64,000 bases of DNA, from positions 358,588 to 422,587 of the forward strand of contig PUQB01000192.1 of NCBI GenBank assembly GCA_003024785.1, read 5' to 3'. The position numbers and the translations under genes were made by a program. The stretch's first letter is position 1. The number at the start of each line of letters is the position of its first letter. The notes beneath the pieces were generated by a model. That model was not told the origin of the DNA. It ran no database searches and saw only the letters and a list, made by a program, of their open reading frames with translations. Shown in pieces: positions 33,559 through 45,116 of this stretch. The stretch is from Selaginella tamariscina (lineage: Eukaryota; Streptophyta; Lycopodiopsida; Selaginellales; Selaginellaceae).

Positions 33559-33900
33559 ATGATGACGAAATGGACAAAGTGGAACAGGCCAATGGTCATC
33601 CGAGAAATTCGCATGTCCTACGGAAGTCAGGTAAGGACGGCGGAGCTTATCGCTCTCATGCACTCTAGATTCAAGGAGATAATCGAGTGCCCCAACGTCT
33701 AGAAGGTCAGAAGGTAGATGTGCTTGCTAGGGTTCTTCGACCTTCCGTGGGGAGAAGTGGAGAACCTAGGATTTGCCAAGAGAGCTAGGCAATTTATCCA
33801 GTCTGCATGGTAGCAAGCCAAACTGAGTGGGCAGTGATCCGGTTTTTCTTAGAAGGTAGCACATCCTTTCACATAGGGTTCAAAAAGCTGGCAACATTAT
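33559..33900 (+). pseudogene. Unrecognised decayed coding sequence
   Basis: One frame reads MMTKWTKWNRPMVIREIRMS, QVRTAELIALMHSRFKEIIE and CLLGFFDLPWGEVENLGFAK. It is protein-like but interrupted by five stops (three TAG, one TGA, one TAG), each one base from a Gln or Trp codon. It was probably part of a mobile element that later suffered cytosine deamination. I do not recognise the family. Confidence 0.4.
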
Positions 33901-35284
33901 TCCAACTATTGGAGGATGGCTCACAGTAGGAGAATTATTGGAGGTTGAGCCACAGAGGTCTACCACCAGAGGAAACGAGGCGTTACAACATGAGGGGGGC
34001 ATACAGGAAAGGGAAGAAGCGGCCGAGTTCATAGCATTGATAACCTTCATGTTCACTGGAAGAACAGAGAGACAAATCACCATGCAACTAGCGAACGGCC
34101 TCTCTAGAGCTTGGGAAGGAGTCACGGTGAATTAGGCAGATAGCCTCAGACAATACCTGGTTCTGACACTAACCCCTGGGATCTACGAAATTTGGACCGG
34201 GTCCGAGCGAAGACTTTCCATGGCCGGCCATATTGATATCATGACCGTTGATCTAGTTCGCCAAGCTACAACTTCAATATCGGCACAACTTTGAGCTGGT
34301 ACAATAGGGACACAAGGGGAAGAGTAGACCGAAACAAGTCAAATCAATTAAGGGAAACAGTCGAAACCTCCGGAGTCGTCGAGAGAGCAGCAAGAGACAA
34401 CACCTCTCTTGAGCAAGAACAACCCAAGCATCGGGAACCCCGCAAGAAGGGGCGAAGACCCCAGATGGCAGAACCCATATGGGGGATTCTGCTGGCAATA
34501 GGGCCCCCATTACCACGGAATTCAACACCAGAAATGGTTGGACGGCCTACCAAACCAGCACAACCGGATGATCGAGAGGGGACATGGGGCGATTCCAAGG
34601 AAGAGTCTGAAGATGCCTACCAGCATTTCCATGTCAATGGCCGGTGGGCCTCATCGGCTCATCTCAAACTTGCGAAAACCTTTGACCAATTAAGGGAAGC
34701 AGTGGTGGTGTATAATGACCTCAACCTCCCATGCGTGACTAAGGAACATGACACCATAGTAACTAAGCTTACAGAATAGCGACAGGTTGTGCAGGAGGAT
34801 GCCGAGAAATCTAGGGAACTACTCCTCTAGGGAGCCCAATTGTATGAGGGAGGTACGATAGCCTCCAAAGACTCCACGACCACCACATGCACACACATGG
34901 GCAGGCCATAGCAGAGAAAGAGCAGCAAAACCATGAACTCGTGACTAGGATCGAACAAAGGGAAAGGGAGCTTGAGGAAACCTGAGCAAAGTTGGCAGCT
35001 GTCAGGGAGGAACTACACCAGCACATCACCCAACTCATAGAAGCCAAGGCCACACTCACGACCAACCGAGAGGAACCCACACCAAGGGGGCCAGGGGCAA
35101 TTGTCCCATTTCAACCAAACGTGGGAGAGAGCACGGCTTGGACAAGACCTTGAGATACAAGACCAAGGCATTATTGGAGCTAGAAGCAGTTGGAGGAGAC
35201 CATAGGAGCGATGACAAGGAATTCTAGAGCGAGCATAGAGATCACAGGTACGAATAAACTCTTCCACCTATTGGTGTAGTCGAG
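33901..35284 (+). pseudogene. Unrecognised decayed coding-like stretch
   Basis: The + frames 33938-34135 (EFIALITFMFTGRTERQITM) and 34291-34779 (RWASSAHLKLAKTFDQLREA) are protein-like. After 34740 a Glu/Lys/Gln-rich coiled-coil-like segment follows with stops. The stretch may continue the sequence starting at 33559. No family was recognised; it could be an unknown transposon ORF. Confidence 0.35.
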
Positions 35285-36155
35285 GCCACTAATAGTTACA
35301 GCTAATTAGTTCCACTGTTTTTGTAATGCCAAAGTGATCAGCAAGCGGAGTGTCGTGATGAGACTGTAGCACTTGAAGTCAAGTGTCACCCGGTGGAACA
35401 TAAACCAAGTCATTACAAGAAGAAGCAGACTGTTGGCAAATTGGAATAAATTGTAGTTGGGTCGTGAGACAAATGGAGTGTTACCTACGAGGTGACTCAA
35501 GATATCCTGAGCTAGTGGATCAAAGACGGGTTCAGAGTGAATAGTGTCAAGAAGGCCGAAGTCAAAGGGTGCAACATGAACGGCCAATGCTTGGAGGCAT
35601 TTGGGACTAAGTACCACTTGCTTTTGTTGGTCAAATTCGATGTCACCAACATGCGGTGCCAAATATGCTCGTTGTGAAAGCGTGTTGGATTGATTTTAGT
35701 AAGTGCTAGGTCAATACTTAATCTCAAAGTCAAACCGAGAGAGGACCTAATGGGTCCAACAAGCTTAACGTCAATTCAGAACTTAAGCCTGAGAGAAGTA
35801 AATCAAGTTCTAGTGATCAATGAAGACAGTTACCTTGTGCGGGGAGTCTTCAAGAAACCTTCGCCACTCTTGGAAGCAATCCATGATAGTTAAAAGTTCC
35901 TTGTCATGAATCCCATAGTTAACTTCCATAGCCATGAACTTGTGCTAGTGGAATCCTACGGGGTGTAGATCATTGTCGGAGCCATACTGATAGAGAATAC
36001 CACCCAAAACAAAGTCAGACGCATTTGTCTCCATCACAAAGGGTTTGGTCGAGTCAAGATGAAGCAAGATCGGAGACGAGGTAAAAGCAAACTTGAGTGT
36101 GATAAAAATGTTCTCAGCCTCCATAGACACTTGAATGGAACCTCCTTGGTGAGCT
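35285..36155 (-). pseudogene. Element H pol part 2: RNase H and integrase N-terminus
   Basis: The minus strand reads AFTSSPILLHLDSTKPFVME, TNASDFVLGGILYQYG (RNase H first catalytic region, 36090-36000) and HDKELLTIMDCFQEWRRFLE (about 35900-35840). Later the integrase approach VVLSPKCLQALAVHVAP appears, with the first zinc ligand region near 35350 (DTPLADHFG). It is the continuation of the RT fragment at 43432-43754, separated by element 3. It is broken by stops and ends at about 35285. Confidence 0.8.
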
Positions 36156-36160
36156 GATTC
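36156..36160. repeat. Target-site duplication, left copy (element 3)
   Basis: GATTC before the left LTR; partner at 43427-43431. Confidence 0.9.
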
Positions 36161-37114
36161 TGTCAGAGTTTTTACCTGGTGCCACAAAGGCAGCTTGCTA
36201 GGTGCCAACCCTGGAATCCCCTCTCTGGAAACCCCACGGAATCTGGTAAAATAACCCGTATTAGGAACCCAAGCCTTAGGAACTCCAACCCTAACTGACT
36301 AAGCCCAACGAACGAGACTCACCTTGTGGATCAGGATACACGGACTAGCTGAGCTTTAGGTGTCGTTCCTAGCTTGGCGTGGTTGAGGCGGCCGGAGCAA
36401 GGCCTCAACCACTAGTTCTGCGGAACGTGAACTCGGGCAATACCTTTGAGCTTGCGAGCAGGTTTTCGGACCAAGGAATCTGGCTAACTCCTTGGAAGTG
36501 ACGTGCCTTGGTCTCAAAGGCAAGATCATGCCAACGATAAGGATAGTCTAACCCTAGGGTGGGTTGTACCCCTGTCGTGTGGAAGTTTGGGCGGCACAAC
36601 AGAGGGTTGCACCTTGACGACACAAGCTTAGCTTGCACCGGTAGGAGGTTAACGAGCTCTCTTTTGAACCCAGGAAGCCTCACTACATATACTCTACCTT
36701 ATTTATGTGACGGACCCCCCCCCCCCCTATTTACCTAAATGAGTAAGTGGGCTGGCACGAAATGCCAGCCCTTAAAGAAACTAGTTGTCCTAACCTAACC
36801 CTAAACCTAACCCCTAGGGGGGGGTATTAGGGCGTGGGGTAGGGCAACCCTAGGAGTGTCCCTAACCCTTATTTTGACAAGCTATACTTTAAACCTAGAA
36901 CGTCAAACCGGGGGAGAGTTTCTAGAAGGTAAGTTCTAGCTTCGCCTAGAGTTTCCTGCAAATACCTAATGACACCCGGCCGGACCATCACCAGATACCC
37001 AAGTGCACTAAGTGGGCCTGTTTCCTACTACATCTAGGGTTCGTCACACAACTCGGTAGGTAACAACAGTCAAACCCCAAAGTAAAGGGTCGAGTCATAG
37101 TAAAAACTATGACA
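36161..37114 (-). repeat. 3' LTR of element 3
   Basis: TGTCAGAGTTTTTACC...AAAACTATGACA on the + strand, about 954 bp, partner of 42455-43426. The GGGGAGTGTG purine run just inside (minus strand, 37115-37130) is the polypurine tract. Confidence 0.93.
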
Positions 37115-37519
37115 CACTCCCCGCCTTTGAAAATGTCAACGTCCTCGTTGACGTCTAACTCCAAGACTAGATAATGTTAGAGAAAACTAACCAAAACTAA
37201 CATATCACTCTATGCGGAGTCAGCCAAAAGTTCACAAGTTTTATTACCCCCCTTGCATTACGCGAAGCCAAGTACTTCAGAACCGTCGTTCACTGAGTCG
37301 TAGACCAGCTGCCGGAGGCACCACCTGCGACATGAAGTCATGGAGACCTTTTGCACGTCTGCAAAGTCTGTCACCCGACGCACACAACACAGTGGTTAAT
37401 TTCTTTACGTAACTAGAATTTATATTGGAGGCCTCTAGTTAGTGTTGTTGCCGGCCCCTTGGTTAATAAGAAATAAAGGTTCACTTTATTTCTGATCATC
37501 ATTACCAACAGTTTGAGAC

Positions 37520-37690
37520 CTCGCCTCAAACTCATTCACTACTCCATCGCGTTCTGCAGATTCTCCAATGGTTCCCATGTCGACTCGCATGCCGGGTAAC
37601 CTTTCCACTTAACAAGATATTCACGTTTACGTTTTCGTCGTCCATGAATGTTCCTCCCCTTTAATATCGCCTCAACTTCGAATTCTTTTC
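37520..37690 (-). pseudogene. Chromodomain of element 3
   Basis: The minus strand reads REYLVKWKG, YPACESTWEPLENLQNAMEL in slightly shifted frames at the C-terminal end of integrase. It binds methylated histone tails in the chromovirus family and guides integration. A frameshift near 37690 separates it from the integrase frame; element 4 keeps the join intact. Confidence 0.82.
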
Positions 37691-37698
37691 CTCACCAA

Positions 37699-38830
37699 CT
37701 AATTCTGGCGGCGGACGTAAACTACGATATCTATCCGGATGTTTCTCATCCTTGTGGAATGGCTCGAGTAAATGACATGAAACACATTGTGTATTCCTTC
37801 CAACTCTGGAGGAAGATCTAACCCATAAGCCACTTTCCCTACTTGCTTCACCACCTTGTATGGACCTATGTAGTGCGATAGAAACTTCCTCGAAAGAGTC
37901 GTTGGAACCTTCAGGTTTTTGGTACTCAACAATACCATATCCCCAACCTGATACTCTACATCCCGTCGATGTTTATCGTACTGCTGACGATACCTTTCCT
38001 GTGCTGCAGCCATCGCTTGACGAGCAGCTTCCCATGTTCGATACAATTGTCCCGTGAACTCTGCTACAGATGGAACTCGATTGCTATCGTCTTTCGGTAA
38101 CACCATACTCTGAGGAATACCACCCTTATTCCCAGTTAACACTTCCATCGGGCTACATCCGATTGCATGTGTGTCGAGTTATTGTAACATATCTCAGCCA
38201 TATCCAAGTGTTCAGCCCAATCAAGTTGATCACCTTGAACATAGCATCTGAGATAGTCCTCGACTTGTCGGTTTACCCTCTCCGTCTGACCATCCGTTTG
38301 TGGATGATAAGCCGTACTAAACCTCAGCATCGTCCCAAATTGCTTGAACAACGTTCCCCAAAACTTGCCAGTAAATCGAGGATCCCGGTCTGAGATCATC
38401 GTTTCCGGTAGCCCTCGCACTCTTACGACTTCGTGGAAGAACAACTTTGCTGCTTGTTTTGCATTCACTGTCTCTACAGTTGGAATGAAATGAGCAACCT
38501 TTGAAAATCGATCGACCACCACCATAAGAGCATTGAAACCACAAGATTTTGGCAATCCCATGATAAAGTCCAAAGTAACACTTTGAAATGGCCGCTCTGG
38601 AATCGGTATACATTGTAACTTCCCAGCTCGTTTTTGCGAACGACTTTTCACTTGTTGACATGTGGGGCATGTCTTGACATACTTGGCAACATCGTCTATC
38701 ATACCCGGCCAATAGAATCCCTGTTTCAACAAAGCCAACGTCTTGTGCCTTCCACCATGCCCTGCCAAAGGAACGTCGTGATGCTCTCTTAATAGCCTCT
38801 CCCTCCATGTCCCTTCTGGAACATAGAGTC
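37699..38830 (-). pseudogene. Integrase of element 3
   Basis: The zinc domain is HGGRHKTLALLKQGFYWPGM, then CPTCQQVKSRSQ (about 38760-38650). The catalytic core has VTLDFIMGLPKSCGFNALMV (first Asp about 38570) and ISDRDPRFTGKFWGTLFKQF (second Asp about 38400), with the third acidic residue in QTERVNRQVEDYLRC (about 38280). The C-terminal part reads YQVGDMVLLSTKNLKVPTTL (about 37960). Frames 38136-38768 and 37699-38148 overlap after a base loss near 38165. Confidence 0.9.
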
Positions 38831-39081
38831 TCTTTTCTTTATAATAAAGAACTCCATCTCGTACTGCAAAATGGCCTGTTTGAGTGCATCCATTCGACTT
38901 TCTATTCCTGCTGGAATATTACCATCTCTTCGTAATTGATGAACTTGTTTCCTCTTTGCCACCAGGCTCAAAGCTTCCTTGGCAAACTTGTCCTGAGGAT
39001 ACGCCGTCACAAATTCATCCACCAAAGTTGACACGGGTGCTGACATAATACGAAGATGACCCTTTCTACTGAGTGCATCAG

Positions 39082-39560
39082 CTACCACATTGTCCTTTCC
39101 CGCTTATGTCTGATTTCAGGCTGAAATCGTGCCAACTTCTGCTGCCATCTAGCATACTTTGGTGATAGCTTCGGCTGCGTTTCAAAATACCTTAGAGTTA
39201 CACTATCTGTCCAAACCACAGTGCCATGACTTGGAAGATAATGACGCCAATACTCCAAGGAAGCAACAATAGCATACATCTCCTTTTCGTGAGTAGGCCA
39301 TCGAGTTTGCGCGGCATCTAACTTCTTCGAGAAAAAGGACACTGGATGTCCTTTCTGTTGCAATACACCACCAATTGCAAAGTCGGAAGCGTCACATTCT
39401 ACTTCAAAGGGATCTTCAAAGATGGGCAACTGCAAAACTGGCTCAGAAGAGATAGCCTCTTTGAGTTTGACGAATGCACGTTGGCACTCTGGAGTCCAAT
39501 GCCATGGAATGTTTTCGTAAGATCTGTCAATGGGGCCGCTATTTCTGAGTAACCCTTTAT
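39082..39560 (-). pseudogene. RNase H of element 3
   Basis: The minus strand reads [20 protein letters not shown] (catalytic Asp, about 39400), [20 protein letters not shown] (catalytic Glu, about 39290) and [16 protein letters not shown] (third acidic residue, about 39210). The frame is open for 117 codons. A base loss near 39100 cuts the link to integrase. Confidence 0.9.
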
Positions 39561-39599
39561 GAATCTTCGGTAATACCCTGTCAGACCAAGAAATGATCT

Positions 39600-40330
39600 A
39601 ACTTCATGCACGTCTTTTAAGTCATCCACTCAGTAATAGCTTGAATTTTCTTTGGGTCCATGGCAACCTCCCCACCTGAGATCAAGTGTCCCAAGAAATC
39701 TATCTTGGTTTGACCAAATGCGCACTTGCTTTCTTTAGCATACAACTGGTTCTCTCTCAACCTCTGAAACACTTTTTCTAAGTGTTCCACATGTTCTTCA
39801 ATTGTCGAACTGAAAACCAGAATGTCATCAATATACACCACCACGAACTCGTCTAGATAGTCTCTAAACACATCATCCATCATTGTGCAAAAAGTTGCTG
39901 GAGCATTGCACAACCCGAATGGCAAGACTAGAAACTCAAATGATCCATAACGCGTTCGAAAAGCGGTCTTCTCAATGTCATTCTCTGCTACCCGAATCTG
40001 ATGGTACCCGACCTCAAGTCTATTCTTGAAAAGTACTTTGCTTTTGATAGTCTATCAAACAAGTCGTCCACTCGCGGAAGAGGATACTTGTTTTTGATAG
40101 TTATCGCGTTCAGTGCTCGATAGTCCACACACATTCGCATCGTACCATCCTTTTTCATTACAAACAAGATCGGTGCACCATATGGTGATCGACTAGGTCG
40201 AATGTGTCCTCGACCAACCAATTCCGTCAGCTGTCTCTTCAATTCAATCAACTCTTGAGGATTTAACCGATATGGGGCTCTTGCCGGTGGAGACGAACCC
40301 GGCAAAACTCTATTCTGTGGTCCACAGCTC
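39600..40330 (-). pseudogene. Reverse transcriptase of element 3
   Basis: Two open pieces. The first has [40 protein letters not shown] and IDLRSG (40305-39990). The second has [20 protein letters not shown] and [12 protein letters not shown] with the intact catalytic YIDD (about 39845-39810). One missing base near 40010 separates them. Confidence 0.92.
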
Positions 40331-40542
40331 GACGTGGAGGTAACTCAGGCGGCAAATCTTCCGGTAACACATCCCTAAACATGTTCAAGACTTCCAAAAT
40401 AGGTTCGGGAACAGTTCTTGACCATCTCCTATTTTGACTTCACCAGTATCCAAAACCATTGCAAGAAACACACGTTCCCGATGTCTAACTGCTTTACGCA
40501 ACTGAGTTAAGGTAAGGAACATAGGATTCCAATCCTTATCAG

Positions 40543-40950
40543 TTAGCGTTTCCATTCTGAGCGTGTTTTTCTAATGGCTTCTTTATCTGCTGCAAGCGTG
40601 ATTCGATTATCTCCGGAACCCCTCATTTCGATTACATGTTTATGGAACCATTCCATACCCAGAACAAAGTCAAACCCCGTCATATTCAAGACAACTAAGT
40701 CTAGCTTAGCCTTCCAATCTTTGATTTGGACAGGAACTGCCCTTGCTATATTATTAGTATTTTGAGAACCTTTGCCAAAATTGATCTTTATTTCACACAT
40801 CTTTATTACATCCAAATTCAATCGACGAGCTAGACTAGTCGATATGAAGTTGTATGTTGCTCCAGTATCGATCATCATTCGGACTCGGTCCCTCGTATCC
40901 TTCCTCTTCTGACTCATCTTCCGGATCTTCAAGCGTTTCTGGTTCAGCAA
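40543..40950 (-). pseudogene. Protease of element 3
   Basis: MMIDTGATYNFISTSLARRL holds the DTGA catalytic motif (about 40880-40860). FDFVLGMEWFHKHVIEM follows as the second conserved region. About 75 bases present just upstream in element 4 (56258-56333) are deleted here, removing the gag-protease linker and changing the frame. Confidence 0.9.
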
Positions 40951-42127
40951 CTTCCTCTTCTACCATCGCCTTGAAATGTCCTGATTGTTGTGAGGGTGCC
41001 GGACACTCTTTAGCAAAATGACCAGGCTTGTTACAATTATAACATTTCACGACCCCGCTTGCGGAACGCGGGGAGCAGACTTTGGAGCCGATCCTTTGGC
41101 CTGCTGAGAAGGTGGTAACGCCAATGGTTTTCGAAATCCGGTGGGTCTTGATGTGTCCAAAAACTTGGAACTGCCGACAAAGGGACTTGCACTTCGAATT
41201 GATGGCGATTGGTCTGGTCGCCTATCAAACCTTCTGAACCCAGACTTTGGAGGAAACTTCCTTGGTTTAGGTTTTGCTTCCTCCCCTTTGTACAAGTCTT
41301 CTAACGACATGCCATAAGCAACCTTTTGAGCTGCCTCTTGACATTCCCGATAGCTTGTTGGCTTGTACCTTAAGATTTCTCTTCGCGTCTTCTTATTCAA
41401 GCTAGCCATGAAGCAACTTCGAGCTTCATCATCGCTCATATTTGGCACCAATCGCCGTACACTTTCGAATCGATAAACGTGGTCCATAGGACTTCCCCGA
41501 ACTCCCTGTTGACAAAGTGCTAGGTCAGCACGCAATCGCAAACGAGATCATCCGGCATATACTGCTTTTTGATCTCCTTTTTCATGTGCTTCCAGCTGTT
41601 TCGGTATCCACGTTCACCTTCAACAATTCGCCACCAAGTCTTAGCTTCTTCTTTAAGAAATGCTTGGCACATGCAACCTTTTCAGTCTTTCTCACGGAAG
41701 CAGCCTCAAAATAGCTTTCCATATCGTACAACCACATCCAAAACTGTGTAATCCTTTGAACCCATGAAATTCGAAGGCTTTACCGGTTTGAATTTACTGG
41801 GACCTCTACCACTTCTTCTGTTGAAGAATCTGATTCAGAGGAACCTGACTCTGAGTCATGCTTCTTCTTCTTTTTCCGTGTGTCTAGTTGCGGAACATCC
41901 GGCACTGCTGTATTTGTTGGAATCCGAACGGCAACATTATCGATTCGGTCGTTCAACCCCAGAACATCCCCTCGAAGTTCATTTAGGGCATCCATCATTA
42001 TTTCTCGCCAACCAGGTCGTTGTCTAACCCTAGGGGGTCGACCTGGATCAACCTCATCCATCTCCTCATTTTGAGCCTCTGCGACAGCCCTCTCTGCCTC
42101 AGGCTCTGGTTGCTTTCTCTTGCTCAT
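40951..42127 (-). pseudogene. gag of element 3
   Basis: The start MSKRKQPEPEAERAVAEAQN at 42127 is shared with the sisters. It is followed by a Lys/Ser-rich stretch (DTRKKKKKHDSESGSSESDS), then a capsid core broken by small deletions (41770-41545). The open C-terminal capsid follows (MDHVYRFESVRRLVPNMSDD, 41485), then the knuckle CYNCNKPGHFAKEC (about 41045-41000). Most breaks are single-base indels. Confidence 0.88.
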
Positions 42128-42454
42128 TGTATTGAACCCTAGTGTCAACACTCGGAGAATATGCTCGGAATATTCCCAATGTTAAGTTGGAAACACCCTG
42201 CACAGGTTGTACACCCACACACATCAGCTTGAACTAGCATAAGACTTTCGGACATACCTAGAATCTCACGCCGACTCACTGAGCAAGTGTTCTCCGAAGT
42301 TTGACAACTCACAGGATCAAACTCTCTGCGCAGAATACAGACATGTTAACCAAAGCGATAGAGTAGATCAAGAATTTAGAGTTATCTAAACATTGAAACA
42401 CTCTATGACTTAAGGTAGTCCTACTGACCGCAGAGAACTTGCTCCGCTACCAAT

Positions 42455-43426
42455 TGTCAGAGTTTTTACCTGGTGCCACAAAGGCAGCTTGCTAGGTGCC
42501 AACCCTGGAATCCCCTCTCTGGAAACCTCACGGAATCTGGTAAAATAACCCGTATTAGGAACCCAAGCCTTAGGAACTCCAACCCCTAACTGACTAAGCC
42601 CACGAACGAGACTCACCTTGTGGATCAGGATACACGGACTAGCCGAGCTTTAGGTGTCGTTCCTAACTTGGCGTGGTTGAGGCGGCCGGAGCAAGGCCTC
42701 AACCACTAGTTTTGCGGAACGTGAACTCGGGCAATACCTTTGAGCTTGCGAGCAGGTTTTCGGACCAAGGAATCTGGCTAACTCCTTGGAAGTGACGTGC
42801 CCTTGTCTCAAAGGTAAGATCCTGCCAACGATAAGGATAGTCTAACCCTAGGGTGGGTTGTACCCCTGTCGTGTGGAAGTTTGGGCGGCACAACAGAGGG
42901 TTGCACCTTGACGACACAAGCTTAGCTTGCACCGATAGGAGGTTAACGAGCTCTCTTTTGAACCCAAAAAGCCTCACTACATATACTCTACCTTATTTAT
43001 GTGACGGACCCCCCCCCCCCGTTTACCTAAATGAGTAAGTGGGCTGGCACGGAAATGCCAGCCCTTAAAGAAACTAGTTGTCCTAACCTAACCCTAAACC
43101 TAACCCCTAGGGGGGGGGTATTAGGGCATGGGGTTAGGGCAACCCTAGGGTTAGGTCAACCCTAGGAGTGTCCCTAACCCTTATTTTGACAAGCTATACT
43201 TTATAACCTAGAACGTCAAACCGGGGGAGAGTTTCTAGAAGGTAAGTTCTAGCTTCACCTAGAGTTTCCTGCAAATACCTAATGACACCCGGCCGGACCA
43301 TCACAGATACCCAAGTGCACTAAGTGGGCCTGTTTCCTACTACATTTAGGGTTCGTCACACAACTCGGTAGGTAACAACAGTCAAACCCCAAAGTAAAGG
43401 GTTGAGTCATAGTAAAAACTATGACA
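42455..43426 (-). repeat. 5' LTR of element 3
   Basis: About 972 bp. Compared with its partner it carries a small duplication of the GGGTTAGGTCAACCCTAGG segment near 43145 and few substitutions, pointing to a fairly young insertion. A decayed iMet primer site (ATTGGTAGCGGAGC on the minus strand) adjoins at 42454. Confidence 0.93.
42989..43006 (-). promoter_or_regulatory. TATA-like box of the element 3 LTR
   Basis: CACATAAATAAGGTAG on the minus strand, directly next to a G-run (C-run on the + strand, 43008-43020). The same pair of features recurs in every LTR of this superfamily in the window, so it is probably the core promoter. This is inferred from conservation and position. Confidence 0.5.
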
Positions 43427-43431
43427 GATTC
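43427..43431. repeat. Target-site duplication, right copy (element 3)
   Basis: GATTC, partner of 36156-36160. Element H resumes directly after it. Confidence 0.9.
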
Positions 43432-43754
43432 AATAGAAGCACAATTTTGGAGAAGTCTTTAATGAAGTGCCGTATAAATTGGCAAAGCCAAGGAAACATT
43501 GGATGTCTCAAGTTGACTTTGGCATTTTCCACTCAAGAACTATTCACACCTTGGCTAGGTCCATGGAGATTCCAGTGTGTGACACCATGTATCCTAAAAA
43601 CTCAACCTAGTGAAATTGACACTTCTCCAACTGGGCATAGAGACCATACTACCGAAGTCTTTTCAAAACCTAACGAACATGTTGCTGATGTTCCTCCCTG
43701 TCTTTAAAAAAATAAGGATGTCATTCAAGTAAATAATCACAAACCAGTCAAAGA
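43432..43754 (-). pseudogene. Element H pol part 1: reverse transcriptase palm/thumb
   Basis: The minus strand reads DWFVIIYLNDILIF (43740-43700), then FLGYMVSHTGISMDLAKV and CFLGFANFIRHFIKDFSK (about 43530-43450). The catalytic pair is N-D in place of D-D, from an AAT codon. The sequence continues into RNase H at 36155 once element 3 is removed. Its upstream part is cut at 43754 by the LTR that begins at 43755. Confidence 0.82.
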
Positions 43755-45116
43755 TGTCAGAGTTTTAACCCGGAGGGCTAACACGTGGCAACATGTGACC
43801 ACCAAGTGGCCTTCCAGCGTCAATTCCCTGTGTGAGCAACATTAAATCTTCCAAGATAATCCTAAAAGTCTGACTCAAATGCCTAGTTAAATAGAAGACT
43901 TAGAGTCCTACCCTAAGCCCCCTAGAATGACCATCCCCGAACCCTAGAGAATATCCCAAGTAGACTTTAGAATCCTATCCTAGTAGACCTAGACAGGCTC
44001 ATGCCCTAACCTCATCAAGGAGATGTGCCTTACACATACCCTCATGATAAAGCTAAGGCATCGCCACTTATCCCTTGAGAAATCAACCCTCATTTCGGCG
44101 TACAACCCCTTTAGGACGACAAGGGTACCCTGAACCACGGCTAACCTTTGAGGGTTTGAGTGGTCAAGTTATACCCTAGACCTAGGGCTAGTACTTAGTG
44201 AGGGCACGAGTGTGCGCCGTAGACGACCATGAGTGTTCTACTAAGCAAAATCCCTTAGGCTAGGTTTGGATAACCCTAAGTATATGACCTTGCGAGTGTT
44301 TCACGAAAGGGCTTATGCTATCAAGCTTAGGTTGTTCAACCCCTGGATTCCAAGGAGAACACTCCCCTAGCCAAGTGTGCCTAAGCACACCTAGTTATGA
44401 GACCTAACCTCCCTTTAGCAAATGCCCAAGGCTTAGCACCCTAGTGCGAGCACAAGCATGTCTGTTTGCTAGAGTATCCAACCCCTTGGCGACAAGCCCA
44501 TGACATAACCCAAAGGGCGTGCCTCGGGTGTTGTATCGTGTGACGTCTAGCCCAATGTCACATCTCCATGTGACACTGCCTTCCACGATGTGGGTTATCA
44601 TGCCATAACCCTTAGATTTGAGAGTTGCACCAAATGCCACAAACGTGGCTCTTAAATGCCAACTCTAGAACCCCTTAGTGAACCCTAAGGAACTAGGTAA
44701 TGTGAACCTGTCAAACAAGATCCCACGTCCACAGTTGGACAAGGACACAAACGTGCCTTGCTTGGCTGTGAGTGCTACACCTAGCTTGACATGGAGGAGG
44801 AGGCTGGAGACAAGCTTCTACCTCTGCTTCTTGGAATGTACAATCTGACAAGACCTCCTAGACATGGATTCACCAACGTTAAGGGTAAGCTACCTCGAAG
44901 GTGGGATGTACCCCTGTCATCTGGAAGTTAGGGCGGCACAATAGAGGGTTGTGCCTTGACGACACAAGCTAGAGCTTGCACCGGGAGAAGAGTAACGAGC
45001 TCAATCATGAACCAAGAACCCCACTCCTACATACTACCTTATTTATGTGATAGAGCCCCCCCCCCCCCCCCCCCCCCCCTCACTTTCCTGTATGTGTAAG
45101 TGGGCTGGCACTAAAA
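43755..45116 (-). repeat. Long-type LTR, minus orientation, one end missing
   Basis: It begins TGTCAGAGTTTTAACCCGGA and follows, reversed, the solo LTR at 61274-62956. The TATA-side G/C run (45056-45079) is included. It stops at GGCTGGCACTAAAA, where a + oriented copy of the same LTR begins, so the outer ~360 bp are missing. Confidence 0.82.
45056..45079. repeat. C homopolymer of 24 bases
   Basis: The longest of the C/G runs that lie beside the TATA-like box in each LTR of this superfamily (others at 36715-36727, 43008-43020, 52068-52080, 58417-58429 and, as G, 61661-61670). Confidence 0.9.

Larger units (their letters stand above)
36161..43426 (-). mobile_element. Element 3: full-length chromovirus LTR retrotransposon
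   Basis: A 7.3-kb element in minus orientation. LTRs are at 36161-37114 (3') and 42455-43426 (5'), with a GATTC duplication on both sides. The flanking DNA is one gypsy pol (element H) that reads across once the element is removed. Order on the minus strand: primer site, gag with CCHC knuckle, protease, reverse transcriptase with YIDD, RNase H, integrase with HHCC and catalytic acids, chromodomain. Single-base indels split the polyprotein into about eight open pieces, though the sequence is otherwise well preserved. It is the close sister of element 4. Confidence 0.95.

Noticed and set aside
44404-44640. 78-codon minus-strand frame
   Set aside because: Lies within the long LTR; no family resemblance.
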